Source: Enterobacter cloacae subsp. cloacae ATCC 13047 | GTDB lineage: Bacteria > Pseudomonadota > Gammaproteobacteria > Enterobacterales > Enterobacteriaceae | Length of the DNA stretch: 64,000 nt | Reading direction: 5' to 3' | Assembly: GCF_000025565.1 (NCBI RefSeq) | Contig: NC_014121.1 | Span: forward strand, 434,001-498,000 | Part shown: in pieces, positions 51,916-62,423 of the stretch | Position numbering within the stretch: the stretch's first letter is position 1 | Layout: the number at the start of each line of letters is the position of its first letter | Notes under the pieces: model-generated | Seen by the model: the letters and a program-made list of their open reading frames with translations, nothing else | Database searches by the model: none | Told to the model about the DNA's origin: nothing | Position numbers and translations under genes: made by a program

Positions 51916-52351
51916 CGACCGGGTAGCGAATCATTTTACCAAAGCGAGTCACCTTGTTTTTGTGGATAAGCGCGGTGCGGAACTCAGCCGGACAGAGAAT
52001 CCCGCGCTGGGCGCAGATTGTTCAGGTAAACGGAAGCTGGTTGACCTTCTGGTTCAACAACAGGTCAGCCGCGTTGTGGTCCGTAACATCGGGGAACGGA
52101 TGCTGGGTAAATTACTGGGGCATCAGATCGCGGTGTACCAGACTGACTGTGGCCGTCGTTTGTTCACTGAACTATGTGATCCGGATACCCGTGTACTGAC
52201 TGAACTGAATAAGCCGGAGCAGGGACGCCAGTCCCTTAACCATGAGGCGAAGGGGAAAAAATGCTGTCACTCTGACGGGAACACAGCAGAAAATGCGTGC
52301 CTGCGGGGTCATCAGCATCATCACGGAAACGGGCGCTGTTGCCATTCCTGA
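51890..52351 (+). CDS. NifX/NifB-domain (dinitrogenase cofactor-like) protein
   Basis: A 153-residue protein of the PF02579 family: MITAIPVNDDRVANHFTKAS, then LVDLLVQQQVSRVVVRNIGE and LLGHQIAVYQTDCGR. The tail is rich in Cys and His (KKCCHSD, RGHQHHHGNGRCCHS), suggesting metal binding. Not a nitrogen-fixation gene in this setting; such proteins with DUF134 are of unknown, possibly metal-related function. Confidence 0.88.
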   Translation: MITAIPVNDDRVANHFTKASHLVFVDKRGAELSRTENPALGADCSGKRKLVDLLVQQQVSRVVVRNIGERMLGKLLGHQIAVYQTDCGRRLFTELCDPDTRVLTELNKPEQGRQSLNHEAKGKKCCHSDGNTAENACLRGHQHHHGNGRCCHS

Positions 52352-54218
<1,867 letters not shown>

Positions 54219-54331
54219 TGTGACAGACGACAGGTGTACCTGGTTATTATAAAAATTTGAGGCTGTTTTGCCCAGACCGGAAAGAATAATGGCACATCGT
54301 ATATCCCACTGAAACAATGTAAGAGGTAGTT

Positions 54332-54808
54332 ATGAGTAAACAAATCATTGATATTGGTATTGCTGAATCATCCCGAGTGGAGATTGCAGACGGCCTGGCC
54401 CGGCTTCTTGCTGACACCTATACCCTGTATATAAAAACACATTACTATCACTGGAATGTAACTGGCCCCATGTTTAACAGCTTACATTTAATGTTTGAAA
54501 ATCAATACAATGAGCTGGCCACTGCCGTTGATGATATCGCTGAACGTATACGCTCGCTCGGATGCTTCGCGCCCGGCACATATCATGAATTTTCACGTTT
54601 AACAGCGGTTAATGAAGACAAGGATATTCCGGCAGCAAAAAACATGATTGAAAATCTTGTCCAGGGCCAGGAGACCGTGGTTAAAACTGCACGCTCTTTA
54701 TTCCCGGTCGTTAATAATGCGAATGATGAAGCCACAGCAGATCTGCTTACACAACGTATCCAGTTGCATGAGAAAACTGCCTGGATGTTGCGTAGCCTGC
54801 TTGAATAA
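54332..54808 (+). CDS. dps: Dps-family DNA-protection / mini-ferritin protein
   Basis: A 158-residue Dps protein with the ferroxidase residues in [20 protein letters not shown] and [20 protein letters not shown], and the C-terminal [20 protein letters not shown]. It stores iron using hydrogen peroxide and protects DNA. It is probably an accessory paralogue, as the host should carry a chromosomal dps. AAGAGGTAGTT precedes the ATG. Confidence 0.95.
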   Translation: MSKQIIDIGIAESSRVEIADGLARLLADTYTLYIKTHYYHWNVTGPMFNSLHLMFENQYNELATAVDDIAERIRSLGCFAPGTYHEFSRLTAVNEDKDIPAAKNMIENLVQGQETVVKTARSLFPVVNNANDEATADLLTQRIQLHEKTAWMLRSLLE

Positions 54809-55110
54809 TGTAACCCGGTGGTAGCAGAAAAAACGGTTTATCAGCCACAGGCCATTGCTGACAGTGCAGTATCATCCTTGATCTCGTGGCTTTTTTTCTG
54901 AAAAAAACATTAAAAATCAATAATATAACCAGTTGTTGCGTGAGCGATAAATACAGTCCGGACAGGCATCAGCGGCGGGTATATCCGCACCACTGCCGCT
55001 TTCCCGTTACAGTATCGCAGGCTCCGGCCAGGCACGGGGAAGGCGCTGCACAGCCTGAACAGGGTTAATGATCCACTGATAAAACGGTTTGCGGTGAAAG
55101 CAGGATCACA
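54809..55110. other. 300-bp gap between dps and the convergent regulator
   Basis: No gene supported. A short stem GCCAC/GTGGC with a large loop ends in TTTTTTT at about 54889-54895 and may terminate dps; the loop size makes this weak. Confidence 0.35.
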
Positions 55111-55461
55111 TTATTCGTTGTTATGGCTTTCTTTACCGGTGTCTTCCTGCGGGCAGTAGAGATCATATAAGGTATTTAACAACGTCATGATACGGTTATC
55201 CCCGATACGGTAATATACCATTTTACCTGCCCGTCGGGTCTCGACCAGCTTCAGGCGGCGCATGACACCCAGCTGCTGAGACAGGGTCGGCTGAGTGATA
55301 CCGACCGCCGCTTCCAGCTCGGTCACATTCGCTTCCCCCTGGCTTAACTGACACATCAACAATAGCCGGTCGCTGTTGGCCAGTCCCCGTAAGACATCTG
55401 CTGCCCCCAGGGCTGCATTTTTCATATCGGTCTGACGTTTTGTGTCTTCATTCATGCGCAT
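55111..55461 (-). CDS. ArsR-family repressor of the BigR/YgaV (persulfide-sensing) type
   Basis: A 116-residue winged-helix protein. Two cysteines, Cys37 (LLLMCQLSQGE) and Cys103 (DLYCPQED), sit where BigR/YgaV/SqrR proteins form a di- or tetrasulfide switch; the ArsR CVC motif is absent. Recognition helix VGITQPTLSQQLGVMRRLKL. It diverges from the CoA-disulfide-reductase/rhodanese gene, the usual target of such sensors. Start 55461 or ATG 55455. Confidence 0.87.
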   Translation of the reverse strand: MRMNEDTKRQTDMKNAALGAADVLRGLANSDRLLLMCQLSQGEANVTELEAAVGITQPTLSQQLGVMRRLKLVETRRAGKMVYYRIGDNRIMTLLNTLYDLYCPQEDTGKESHNNE

Positions 55462-55489
55462 TGCTGATTTCTCACATTATGTATTTTTA

Positions 55490-55512
55490 TATAATATAGT
55501 TTAGTATACTAA
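55490..55512. promoter_or_regulatory. -10 element and palindromic operator between the repressor and CoADR genes
   Basis: TATAAT at 55490-55495 reads toward the CoADR gene, followed by the perfect 12-bp palindrome TTAGTATACTAA at 55501-55512. A repressor bound there would block initiation. No good -35 is seen. Confidence 0.55.
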
Positions 55513-55622
55513 TGGCGCTATGATTTTGCCACCGTGTTCGTCAGGTCTGCAGCGTCTTGCTGGCCCGGGTGAATGATTATATCTGGCAGGAATTTTTGCC
55601 CCCAGTAAACGGAGAGGATTTA

Positions 55623-57281
55623 ATGAAAATAGTGATTGTTGGTGGTGTCGCCGGCGGCGCATCCGCTGCAGCCAGGGCACGTCGATTGTCAGAAGATGTC
55701 AGCATTGTTGTGCTTGAGCGGGGAAGCAATGTCTCCTTCGCCAACTGTGGATTGCCTTACCATATAGGCGGGAAAATTCCGTTACGGCAGTCACTTATTC
55801 TCAAAACCCCGGAGGATTTTAAATCCCGTTTTAACATAGACGTCCGTATATATCATGAAGTGACCTCAGTAGACCCGGTGAATAAAACGGTAACGGTTAA
55901 GAATCTGACCTCAGGGGAGGTCTATAGCGAAGAGTGGGATCGTTTGCTCCTCAGTACCGGCGCCGCTCCGGTTGTCCCCCCTTTGCCCGGGCTACAGGAA
56001 GAGGGGGTCTTTACGCTGCGAAATCTTACTGACATGGATGCTATCCAGGCGTGGATTGAGCAACATAACGTCGCTCACACCACGCTTGTCGGCGGGGGAT
56101 TTATCGGGCTCGAAGTGATGGAGGCACTGAGCGAAAGAGGGATCAGTGTGACCCTGCTGGAGATGGGGGAACAGGTTATGGCTCCGGTTGATCCTGAAAT
56201 GGCATCGGCCCTGCATCAGGAAATCAGGAGTCATGGCGTGGATCTGCGTCTCAGAACGGCACTCAACGAGGTACTGCGGACAGAAACGGGATTCCGCGTT
56301 GCACTTTCTGACGGTGAGTTTCTGCAAACCGACATGGTTATTCTCGCCATCGGGGTAAAACCTGAGAATACCCTTGCCACAGGAGCCGGGCTCGCAGTGG
56401 GGAAACGGGGAGGCATCAGTGTCAATGCCTGTATGCAGACCAGTATCCCTGACATCTACGCCGTGGGGGATGCTGTTGAAACTCCTGACCTTGTCTTTCA
56501 GGAACCCGCTAATGTTCCTCTGGCAGGGCCAGCCAACCGCCAGGGACGTATTGCTGCTGATAACATGCTTGAACGTCACAGCCTTTACCATGGCAGTCAG
56601 GGTACATCCATTTGTAAGGTATTTTCGCTGAGTATTGGCAGTGTCGGTGCGAATGAAAAACAGTTGAAAGCCCATGGTACCCGATACGAGAAGGTTTACG
56701 TCCATGCCGCTGATCATGCCAGTTACTACCCGGGAGCAACGATGATCAGTCTGAAACTGCTGTTCAGCCCTGACACCGGTAAAATTCTCGGAGCCCAGGC
56801 GTCAGGAAAAAAAGGGGTAGATAAACGCATCGATGTCCTGGCTGTCGCACAGCGCGCGGGGCTTACCGTCAACGATCTCGAGCATCTTGAGCTTACTTAT
56901 GCTCCTCCTTTTAACAGTGCAAGGGACGTTGTTAACCAGGCTGGAATGGTGGCGGCAAATGTAATTAAAGGAGATACGGTCATCTGTCATGCCAGCGATG
57001 TGTTACAACGGGAACCGGGCAGTTATTGTTTCCTTGATATTCGCTCTCCTGCAGAACTGAAACAATTTGGTGAATATCCTGATGCACTATCCATCCCTCT
57101 GGATTCCCTGCGGGAGAATCTTGAAAAATTACCTAAAGATAAAGAGATTTTTATCGGGTGTCAGAGTGGCCTGCGCGGGCATGTGGCATACCGTATTCTG
57201 CAGGCTCACGGCTTCCGGGCATATAATCTGAGCGGTGGTTTTATAACCTGGAAAGCGGTTATGGCGTCGATGAATAAATAA
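55623..57281 (+). CDS. CoA-disulfide reductase with C-terminal rhodanese domain (CoADR-RHD)
   Basis: A 552-residue FAD enzyme. N-terminal FAD motif KIVIVGGVAGGASAAARARR; redox Cys in SNVSFANCGLPYHIGG; NAD(P)H site TTLVGGGFIGLEVMEALSER; FAD motif IYAVGDAVE. The C-terminal rhodanese domain (about 460-550) has catalytic Cys in IFIGCQSGLRGHVAYRI. It reduces CoA disulfides or persulfides and suits sulfide/persulfide detoxification under the BigR-like sensor. Start at ATG 55623 behind GAGAGGATTTA; the frame is open to 55557. Confidence 0.93.
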   Translation: MKIVIVGGVAGGASAAARARRLSEDVSIVVLERGSNVSFANCGLPYHIGGKIPLRQSLILKTPEDFKSRFNIDVRIYHEVTSVDPVNKTVTVKNLTSGEVYSEEWDRLLLSTGAAPVVPPLPGLQEEGVFTLRNLTDMDAIQAWIEQHNVAHTTLVGGGFIGLEVMEALSERGISVTLLEMGEQVMAPVDPEMASALHQEIRSHGVDLRLRTALNEVLRTETGFRVALSDGEFLQTDMVILAIGVKPENTLATGAGLAVGKRGGISVNACMQTSIPDIYAVGDAVETPDLVFQEPANVPLAGPANRQGRIAADNMLERHSLYHGSQGTSICKVFSLSIGSVGANEKQLKAHGTRYEKVYVHAADHASYYPGATMISLKLLFSPDTGKILGAQASGKKGVDKRIDVLAVAQRAGLTVNDLEHLELTYAPPFNSARDVVNQAGMVAANVIKGDTVICHASDVLQREPGSYCFLDIRSPAELKQFGEYPDALSIPLDSLRENLEKLPKDKEIFIGCQSGLRGHVAYRILQAHGFRAYNLSGGFITWKAVMASMNK

Positions 57282-57282
57282 C

Positions 57283-57314
57283 AGATGACGTGCCATCTAT
57301 ATGGCACGTCATCT
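57283..57314. terminator. Bidirectional terminator between CoADR and nhaA
   Basis: AGATGACGTGCCAT (57283-57296) and ATGGCACGTCATCT (57301-57314) form a perfect 14-bp stem with a CTAT loop, placed between two convergent genes. T-rich stretches occur on both exits. Confidence 0.8.
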
Positions 57315-57341
57315 TTCCGTATTCTCAGCATTTGTTACATC

Positions 57342-58499
57342 TCAACGCTGACGCGGGAGCAACATGATAAGCGCCCCAGTCAACGCAGACAGAACTGATC
57401 CCACCAGTACGCCGACTTTCACTTCATCTATGAGTAACTGGCTTTCCGCAAATGCAAGGTTGCCAATGAAAAGGCTCATGGTAAAACCAATTCCACACAG
57501 AACAGAGACGCCGTATATCTGCAGCCACGAGCTGTTTTTCGGTTTTTGGGCCAGCCCCAGACCGACAGCGAGCAGCGAAAGGCCAAAAACGCCCACCTGC
57601 TTACCCAGGAAGAGTCCCGTGGCCACACCAACTGGCACGGGTGACAGAAGATCCTCTGCGGTCAGGCCTGTGAGCGATACGCCTGCATTCGCGAAACCAA
57701 ACACCGGCAGAATAAGGAAAACCACCCACGGCTCAAGACCATGTTCAAGTCGCTCCAGCGGTGAACCGGAAGTGCTGTCTGTTTTCAGCGGGATGAAGAG
57801 GGCCACCAGAATACCAGCCACCGTAGCATGAACCCCCGACTGCAGCATAAAAAACCACATCAGGCAGCCTGCAACGAGGTAGGGAAGCAGTCGCTTCAGG
57901 CCAGCTCTGTTCATCATGAACATCATCAGTGCGGTTACCATAGCGCCGCCCAGCATCATGAGTGAAATATGACTGGTATAAAAAATTGCAATAATCGCTA
58001 CGGCTCCCATGTCATCAAGGATGGCCAGGGCAGAGAGAAAAATCTTCAGCGACGCCGGAACCCTCCTTCCCAGCAAAGTCAGCACACCGAGCGCGAACGC
58101 AATGTCCGTCGCAGCCGGGATGGCCCATCCGCGAAGCGTTTCTGCATTGCTGGCATTAAACCCGGCATAAATCAGTGCCGGCACGGCAACGCCTCCCAGC
58201 GCCGCAAAACCCGGTAGGGCGCGCTGGCTCCATGTTGCCAGTTGACCAACGAGAAGCTCCCGCTTAATCTCGAGACCGACAAAGAGAAAAAAGATGGCCA
58301 TCAGCCCGTCGTTGACCCAGTGCTCCGTGGAAAGCCCGACAGTTTTGTATTTCAGCAGTGATTCATATCCCTCAAGCAGGGGAGAGTTGGCCACCACGAT
58401 GGCTGCTACAGACGCGAGGATCAGTATAATACCGCCCGCCGCCGGCGAGCTGATAAACCCTCTGACAACTCCGTTAAGCTTTTTTTTATTTGCGCTCAT
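57342..58499 (-). CDS. nhaA: NhaA Na+/H+ antiporter
   Basis: A 385-residue antiporter of normal length with about 12 helices. The ion-binding aspartate pair is in [16 protein letters not shown] and the helix-4 motif in [32 protein letters not shown] near the end. AAAGGAGGCGACACATTCC precedes the ATG. It diverges from the fluoride riboswitch operon. nhaA genes are known in fluoride-responsive gene sets, which fits this placement, though I find no riboswitch in its own leader. Confidence 0.95.
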   Translation of the reverse strand: MSANKKKLNGVVRGFISSPAAGGIILILASVAAIVVANSPLLEGYESLLKYKTVGLSTEHWVNDGLMAIFFLFVGLEIKRELLVGQLATWSQRALPGFAALGGVAVPALIYAGFNASNAETLRGWAIPAATDIAFALGVLTLLGRRVPASLKIFLSALAILDDMGAVAIIAIFYTSHISLMMLGGAMVTALMMFMMNRAGLKRLLPYLVAGCLMWFFMLQSGVHATVAGILVALFIPLKTDSTSGSPLERLEHGLEPWVVFLILPVFGFANAGVSLTGLTAEDLLSPVPVGVATGLFLGKQVGVFGLSLLAVGLGLAQKPKNSSWLQIYGVSVLCGIGFTMSLFIGNLAFAESQLLIDEVKVGVLVGSVLSALTGALIMLLPRQR

Positions 58500-58771
58500 G
58501 GAATGTGTCGCCTCCTTTCAGAAAGTTGATACCTGGCTGTTTCTTACTGACAGAAATACGGAAAACGTGGATCTGTCCCTGAAGACACCTGGCGGATGAC
58601 ATTCTCAGGCTTGCTTGCATGACATAATTCACCTGAAGTGATTGATAATAAACTATTTTATCACAAGCGTTAACCTGAGCCGTTGTAATGCGCGTAAATT
58701 CCGGTAAATGCCGTACACCTTACCGTCTTCAGTTATGCGCATCCATGGGCACAAGAAAAAGCATTGGCCTG

Positions 58772-58800
58772 CTGACTTTCCAGAGGCGTTGATCTATGAT
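58772..58800 (+). promoter_or_regulatory. Sigma-70-like promoter of the fluoride operon
   Basis: CTGACT (58772-58777) and TATGAT (58795-58800) are separated by 17 bp. Transcription would start near 58807, at the 5' edge of the riboswitch. Confidence 0.65.
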
Positions 58801-58808
58801 GTTTTTAA

Positions 58809-58865
58809 AGGTGATGGCGTTCCACCTTTCCCAACCGCCCCGTCCGGGGCTGATGACGCCTGATA
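58809..58865 (+). promoter_or_regulatory. Fluoride riboswitch (crcB motif)
   Basis: The conserved blocks GGTGATGG (58810-58817), CCAACCGCCCC (58831-58841) and GGGGCTGATGACGCCTGAT (58846-58864) match the crcB-motif consensus. Expected pairings are all present: GGCGT (58816-58820) with ACGCC (58856-58860) as P1, GCCCC (58837-58841) with GGGGC (58846-58850) as the second stem, and AGGTG (58809-58813) with CACCT (58823-58827) as the pseudoknot. Fluoride binding should turn on the downstream genes. Confidence 0.95.
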
Positions 58866-58891
58866 TGACTCTTGATTTTCAGGAGGTATGT

Positions 58892-58919
58892 CAGGCCGTC
58901 GATAAATCCTTCCGGCCTG
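58892..58919 (+). promoter_or_regulatory. Hairpin in the riboswitch leader, possible expression platform
   Basis: CAGGCCG (58892-58898) pairs with CGGCCTG (58913-58919). It follows the aptamer by 27 nt and a strong but apparently unused AGGAGG (58881-58886). It may be a terminator (T content afterwards is modest) or a structure affecting translation. Confidence 0.45.
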
Positions 58920-58946
58920 TGTACTTCCCTTAACGGGGATACATCT

Positions 58947-59855
58947 TTGATTAATGTTTTTGGTCATCTTAACCCTGACAGCGACGCTGTCTGCACCGCA
59001 GCCGTGACGGCGGGCTGGCTCAACCGGTGTAACCGTCCTGCCCGTGCCTGGCGGCCCGGTGAAGCGAATCCTGAGACACGCTATATTTTTGAAGCTGCCG
59101 GGCTCTCCCTGCCGCCCCTGCTGGATATTCCACTGAAAGGTGAACCGGTATGGCTGGTCGATTTTACCGAACCGGCACAGGGGCCTGCTGATCTCCTCCA
59201 GAGCAATATCATCGGGATTATCGACCATCACCGGCTTGGCGGTCTGGTCACGCAACTGCCGCCGGAGGTCTGGATAAAACCGGCAGGCAGCAGCGCGACA
59301 GTACTCTGGCTGCTGATGGATGCAGAAATGCGCCGCACGATGCCCCCGACTCACGCAACCCTGCTTCTTGGCGCGCTGCTCAGCGACACCATTAATCTGT
59401 GCTCACCCACCACGACGGAAGACGATATCCGTACAGCCACTGAACTCTGCGTCCTGTCGGGGATAAAACGCAGGGCATTTGCTCATGGGCTCATGACCGC
59501 CAAAACCGACATCAGCGGACAGTCAGCAGAGCAGCTTCTGAATAAAGACCTGAAGGCCTTTTCGCTCGCTGGCACGGATGTGCGTATCGCACAACTGGAG
59601 GTCAACTCACCTGAACAGGTCGCTCCCCTACTGGATGAACTGCAAAATGCGATGGCGCAGATGGCGGTGACAACCGGAGCCGGACTTATCGTGCTGATGG
59701 TGACTGATATCCAGGAATGCTTTTCAACACTGTATTTCGCCGGGCCGGAGAGTGGCAACATAACATCATGCTCCGTACCGGGCATGGTCAGCCGGAAGAA
59801 ACAGCTTCTGCCCTGGCTGGAGCACTTCCTCAGTCAAAGCCGGAGACAGCCATGA
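58947..59855 (+). CDS. ppaC: Family II (DHH) manganese-dependent inorganic pyrophosphatase
   Basis: A 302-residue DHH-family phosphatase. Metal motifs: FGHLNPDSDA at the N-terminus, WLVDFTE, IIGIIDHHRLGG (DHH) and ALLSDTINLCSPTTTEDD. The C-terminal DHHA2 domain has a less typical end. The start appears to be TTG 58947 (LINVFGH), placing the first motif at the normal distance, with GGGGA 8 nt upstream; no ATG is available in frame. Pyrophosphatases are inhibited by fluoride, and this gene is first under the fluoride riboswitch. Overlaps the next ATG by 4 nt. Confidence 0.88.
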   Translation: MINVFGHLNPDSDAVCTAAVTAGWLNRCNRPARAWRPGEANPETRYIFEAAGLSLPPLLDIPLKGEPVWLVDFTEPAQGPADLLQSNIIGIIDHHRLGGLVTQLPPEVWIKPAGSSATVLWLLMDAEMRRTMPPTHATLLLGALLSDTINLCSPTTTEDDIRTATELCVLSGIKRRAFAHGLMTAKTDISGQSAEQLLNKDLKAFSLAGTDVRIAQLEVNSPEQVAPLLDELQNAMAQMAVTTGAGLIVLMVTDIQECFSTLYFAGPESGNITSCSVPGMVSRKKQLLPWLEHFLSQSRRQP

Positions 59856-60277
59856 AAATCTACACACATGCACTTGTTCTTGTTCAGGGGAAAGAGGATG
59901 GCGTTACCCTTCTCGCACTGGCGGCAACGCTATCCCGCCTGCTGCAAATGAAAATCACTCTTGCTCATATCTGCAATGACTATCGGGAGATGAACTACGT
60001 ATCGGACGGCCTGATGGACGATGCCGTATCAAAAGATGTTGTTCAGGTGAAGGCGCTGTTCAGTGAACTGACGTCCTCTGTGGCCGAACACGTTGACGCA
60101 CGTGAACTGGTCACCATGCGGCGTTTTGAAGATGTACAGAAATGCATCACCGACACCGGTGTGGACCTGGTGATTGCAGGTCACCGTAATCGTTTTATGG
60201 GGGCGCTGACATCCCGTTCTGCTGAATACATTAACCATCTTAACGTCGACGTTCTGATTAAACACATTCCAAACTGA
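59852..60277 (+). CDS. UspA-family protein in the fluoride operon
   Basis: A 141-residue Usp-fold protein (KIYTHALVLVQGKEDGVTLL, LQMKITLAHICNDYREMNYV, GVDLVIAGHRNRFMGALTSR, then AEYINHLNVDVLI). The G-x2-G-x9-G(S/T) ATP motif is degenerate (GHRNRFMGALTSRS), so it may not bind ATP. The ATG overlaps the ppaC TGA by 4 nt. UspA-like genes recur in fluoride riboswitch operons. Confidence 0.85.
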   Translation: MKIYTHALVLVQGKEDGVTLLALAATLSRLLQMKITLAHICNDYREMNYVSDGLMDDAVSKDVVQVKALFSELTSSVAEHVDARELVTMRRFEDVQKCITDTGVDLVIAGHRNRFMGALTSRSAEYINHLNVDVLIKHIPN

Positions 60278-60293
60278 ACCACTGGAGATTTAT

Positions 60294-61583
60294 ATGAGCT
60301 TTATACTGGAAAAAGTTACTGCCCGTGAAATTCTCGACTCTCGCGGTAATCCCACTGTTGAAGTGGACGCTTTTACTTCTGACGGAATGATGGCCCGGGC
60401 ATCGGTACCGTCTGGCGCCAGCACCGGCTCACGCGAGGCGACCGAACGCCGTGATGGCGATGCCACTCGTTTTGGCGGGAAAGGGGTCCGTGATGCCGTT
60501 AAGGCCGTGGATACAGAAATCTGCGACACCGTCAGGGGAACAGATGTGCGGGAGCAGCGGCGACTGGATAATCTGATGCGGGAGCTGGACGGCACTGAGA
60601 ACAAAAGTCGGCTCGGCGCCAATGCCATTCTGGGTGTTTCTCTGGCGGTGGCCAGACTGGCTGCTCAGGTCACCCGTCAGCCGCTTTACCGCTATCTTGG
60701 AGGGCTTAATGCCAGCCTTCTGCCCGTTCCGTGCATGAATATTATTAACGGTGGCGTTCATGCCCGTGGTCAGGGCGCCGATTTTCAGGAATTCATGATA
60801 GCGCCGCACGGTGCGCCAACGCTGGCAGAGGCCGTTCGTCAGGGCAGCGAGGTCTATCAGGCTCTGCGCCAGATCCTTCTGTCCCGTAACCTCTCCGCCG
60901 CGGTGGGTGATGAAGGGGGATTTGCCCCGGCCGTCTCCTCGAACCGTGAGCCGCTGGAATTCATTGTCCAGGCAATTGAGAAAGCCGGTTACCGGCCGGG
61001 GGAAGATATCAGTATCTGTATGGACCCGGCATCCAGCGAATTTTACCGCGACGGGAAATATCACCTTCGCACCGAAAGCAGCGCCCTGAGCTCTGAAGAG
61101 ATGACGGATTATTATGGTGAACTGATGAACCAGTTCCCCATTGTCCTGCTTGAAGACGGACTCGCCGAGGATGACTGGGCTGGCTGGAAATACCTGCATA
61201 ATAAACTGGGCGGCCGTACCGAACTGGTCGGTGATGACCTTTTCGTAACGAATGTGAAGTATATCCGCCGGGGTATTGAAGAAAAGCTGGCCAGCGCGGC
61301 GCTCATCAAACTCAACCAGATTGGCACACTGAGCGAGACGTTCGACGCGGTTTCACTGTGTCATGAACACGGATGGGGCGCTTTTATTTCGCACCGCAGC
61401 GGTGAAACTATGGACACATTTATCGCCGACATGACGGTGGCATTGCGGGCGGGGCATCTGAAAACCGGCGCGCCCTGCCGTGGTGAACGTATTGAAAAAT
61501 ACAATCAACTTATGCGCATTGAGCAGGATCTGGGCAGTGAAGCCCGTTATGCGGGTATCAAGGCATTTGTTCGCCGGGGTTGA
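60294..61583 (+). CDS. eno: Enolase (accessory copy in the fluoride operon)
   Basis: A 429-residue full-length enolase. Features: EILDSRGNPTVEVDAF at the N-terminus, GANAILGVSLAVARLAA, MNIINGGVHARGQGADFQEF (usual sequence has ...HADNNVD), GDEGGFAPAVSSNREPLEF, catalytic Lys in ALIKLNQIGTLSETFDAV, and SHRSGETMD. Enolase is strongly inhibited by fluoride with phosphate; a second, possibly less sensitive copy keeps glycolysis going. Substitutions such as ARGQGAD could bear on that (inference). 16 nt after the Usp gene. Confidence 0.95.
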   Translation: MSFILEKVTAREILDSRGNPTVEVDAFTSDGMMARASVPSGASTGSREATERRDGDATRFGGKGVRDAVKAVDTEICDTVRGTDVREQRRLDNLMRELDGTENKSRLGANAILGVSLAVARLAAQVTRQPLYRYLGGLNASLLPVPCMNIINGGVHARGQGADFQEFMIAPHGAPTLAEAVRQGSEVYQALRQILLSRNLSAAVGDEGGFAPAVSSNREPLEFIVQAIEKAGYRPGEDISICMDPASSEFYRDGKYHLRTESSALSSEEMTDYYGELMNQFPIVLLEDGLAEDDWAGWKYLHNKLGGRTELVGDDLFVTNVKYIRRGIEEKLASAALIKLNQIGTLSETFDAVSLCHEHGWGAFISHRSGETMDTFIADMTVALRAGHLKTGAPCRGERIEKYNQLMRIEQDLGSEARYAGIKAFVRRG

Positions 61584-61605
61584 CCGAAATCATAACGGCA
61601 TCTGA

Positions 61606-61639
61606 AGGATGTATGCCGGTTAAATCCGGCATACATCCT
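61606..61639 (+). terminator. Perfect 14-bp hairpin between eno and crcB
   Basis: AGGATGTATGCCGG (61606-61619) and CCGGCATACATCCT (61626-61639) with a 6-nt loop. No T tract follows, so it may cause partial termination or protect mRNA ends, setting eno and crcB levels apart. Confidence 0.6.
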
Positions 61640-61664
61640 GGTTTCGAAATTATATTCATCTGAG

Positions 61665-62054
61665 ATGGGGAGTCGGGCATTGGGTCAGTTGTCAGCAATT
61701 ATGATTGGCGGGGCTGTGGGGTGTGTCATTCGCTGGTTTTTTGGGGTTAAGCTCAACAGTTTCTTTCCTTCACTTCCGCCCGGAACGCTGGTGGTTAACC
61801 TGCTGGGGGCTTTTATCATCGGTGCCGCAATGGCCTATTTTATGCGCAACCCTCAGTTGGATCCTGCCTGGAAACTGCTGATCGTTACCGGTCTGTGTGG
61901 TGGGCTTACCACCTTTTCAACATTCTCTGTAGAGGTCTTCACATTATTGCAGGTGGGAAATTACTTGTGGGCCCTCACTTCCGTACTGGTGCACGTGGTA
62001 GGGTCGCTGCTCATGACCGCGGCGGGTTTTTACCTGATAACATTACTTGCATAA
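61665..62054 (+). CDS. crcB: CrcB (Fluc) fluoride channel
   Basis: A 129-residue, four-helix dual-topology fluoride exporter. Motifs: IGGAVGCVIRWFFG, GTLVVNLLGAFIIGAAMAYF with the conserved Asn, and GLCGGLTTFSTFSVEVF with the phenylalanine box and Na+ site. It removes fluoride that enters as HF. Lies in the riboswitch-led operon after a hairpin. Start ATG 61665; later in-frame ATGs exist, but this gives the family length. Confidence 0.95.
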   Translation: MGSRALGQLSAIMIGGAVGCVIRWFFGVKLNSFFPSLPPGTLVVNLLGAFIIGAAMAYFMRNPQLDPAWKLLIVTGLCGGLTTFSTFSVEVFTLLQVGNYLWALTSVLVHVVGSLLMTAAGFYLITLLA

Positions 62055-62423
62055 AACTTACAATGCAGCTCTGGTCAAGTTACAGATTTGACCTGCTCTG
62101 CACTGAATACTAGGTCTGCCGGACAGGGCTGAGGGAGAATGGCTTCCTGCCGGCTTTAACGATGATTACCCGTTCAGGTAGAACATAAAAATATGCCCCT
62201 TTAGAGCGAAAGGCGGACGCCAGTAACGCTGAAACAAGAAACGATAACGGGTTAAATGTTTAGCGCCTCGCAAAGGATTCAAATGTTTTGATGGCCTGCT
62301 TCAGCCAGTCGGGAAAGTTTGCTCTGTACCACCATGTCAGTTGTAAAAAATGATGAAGCCTAAGAAAGAAAAAGCTTTCCAGTAGGCACCGTAAACAGAG
62401 ATGAAACCGGAGAGGGTAATATC
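62055..62423. other. 370-bp intergenic region
   Basis: I find no gene, no second fluoride aptamer and no strong terminator. A promoter for the following UspA gene should be here. Confidence 0.4.

Noticed and set aside
58500..58700. Riboswitch in the nhaA leader
   Set aside because: I looked for the fluoride aptamer blocks (GATGG, ACCGCC, CTGATGA) on the minus strand and did not find them. A lithium/sodium-type nhaA motif cannot be excluded without a covariance search.
61584..61664. Second fluoride riboswitch directly before crcB
   Set aside because: The gap holds only a 14-bp perfect hairpin and none of the conserved aptamer blocks.
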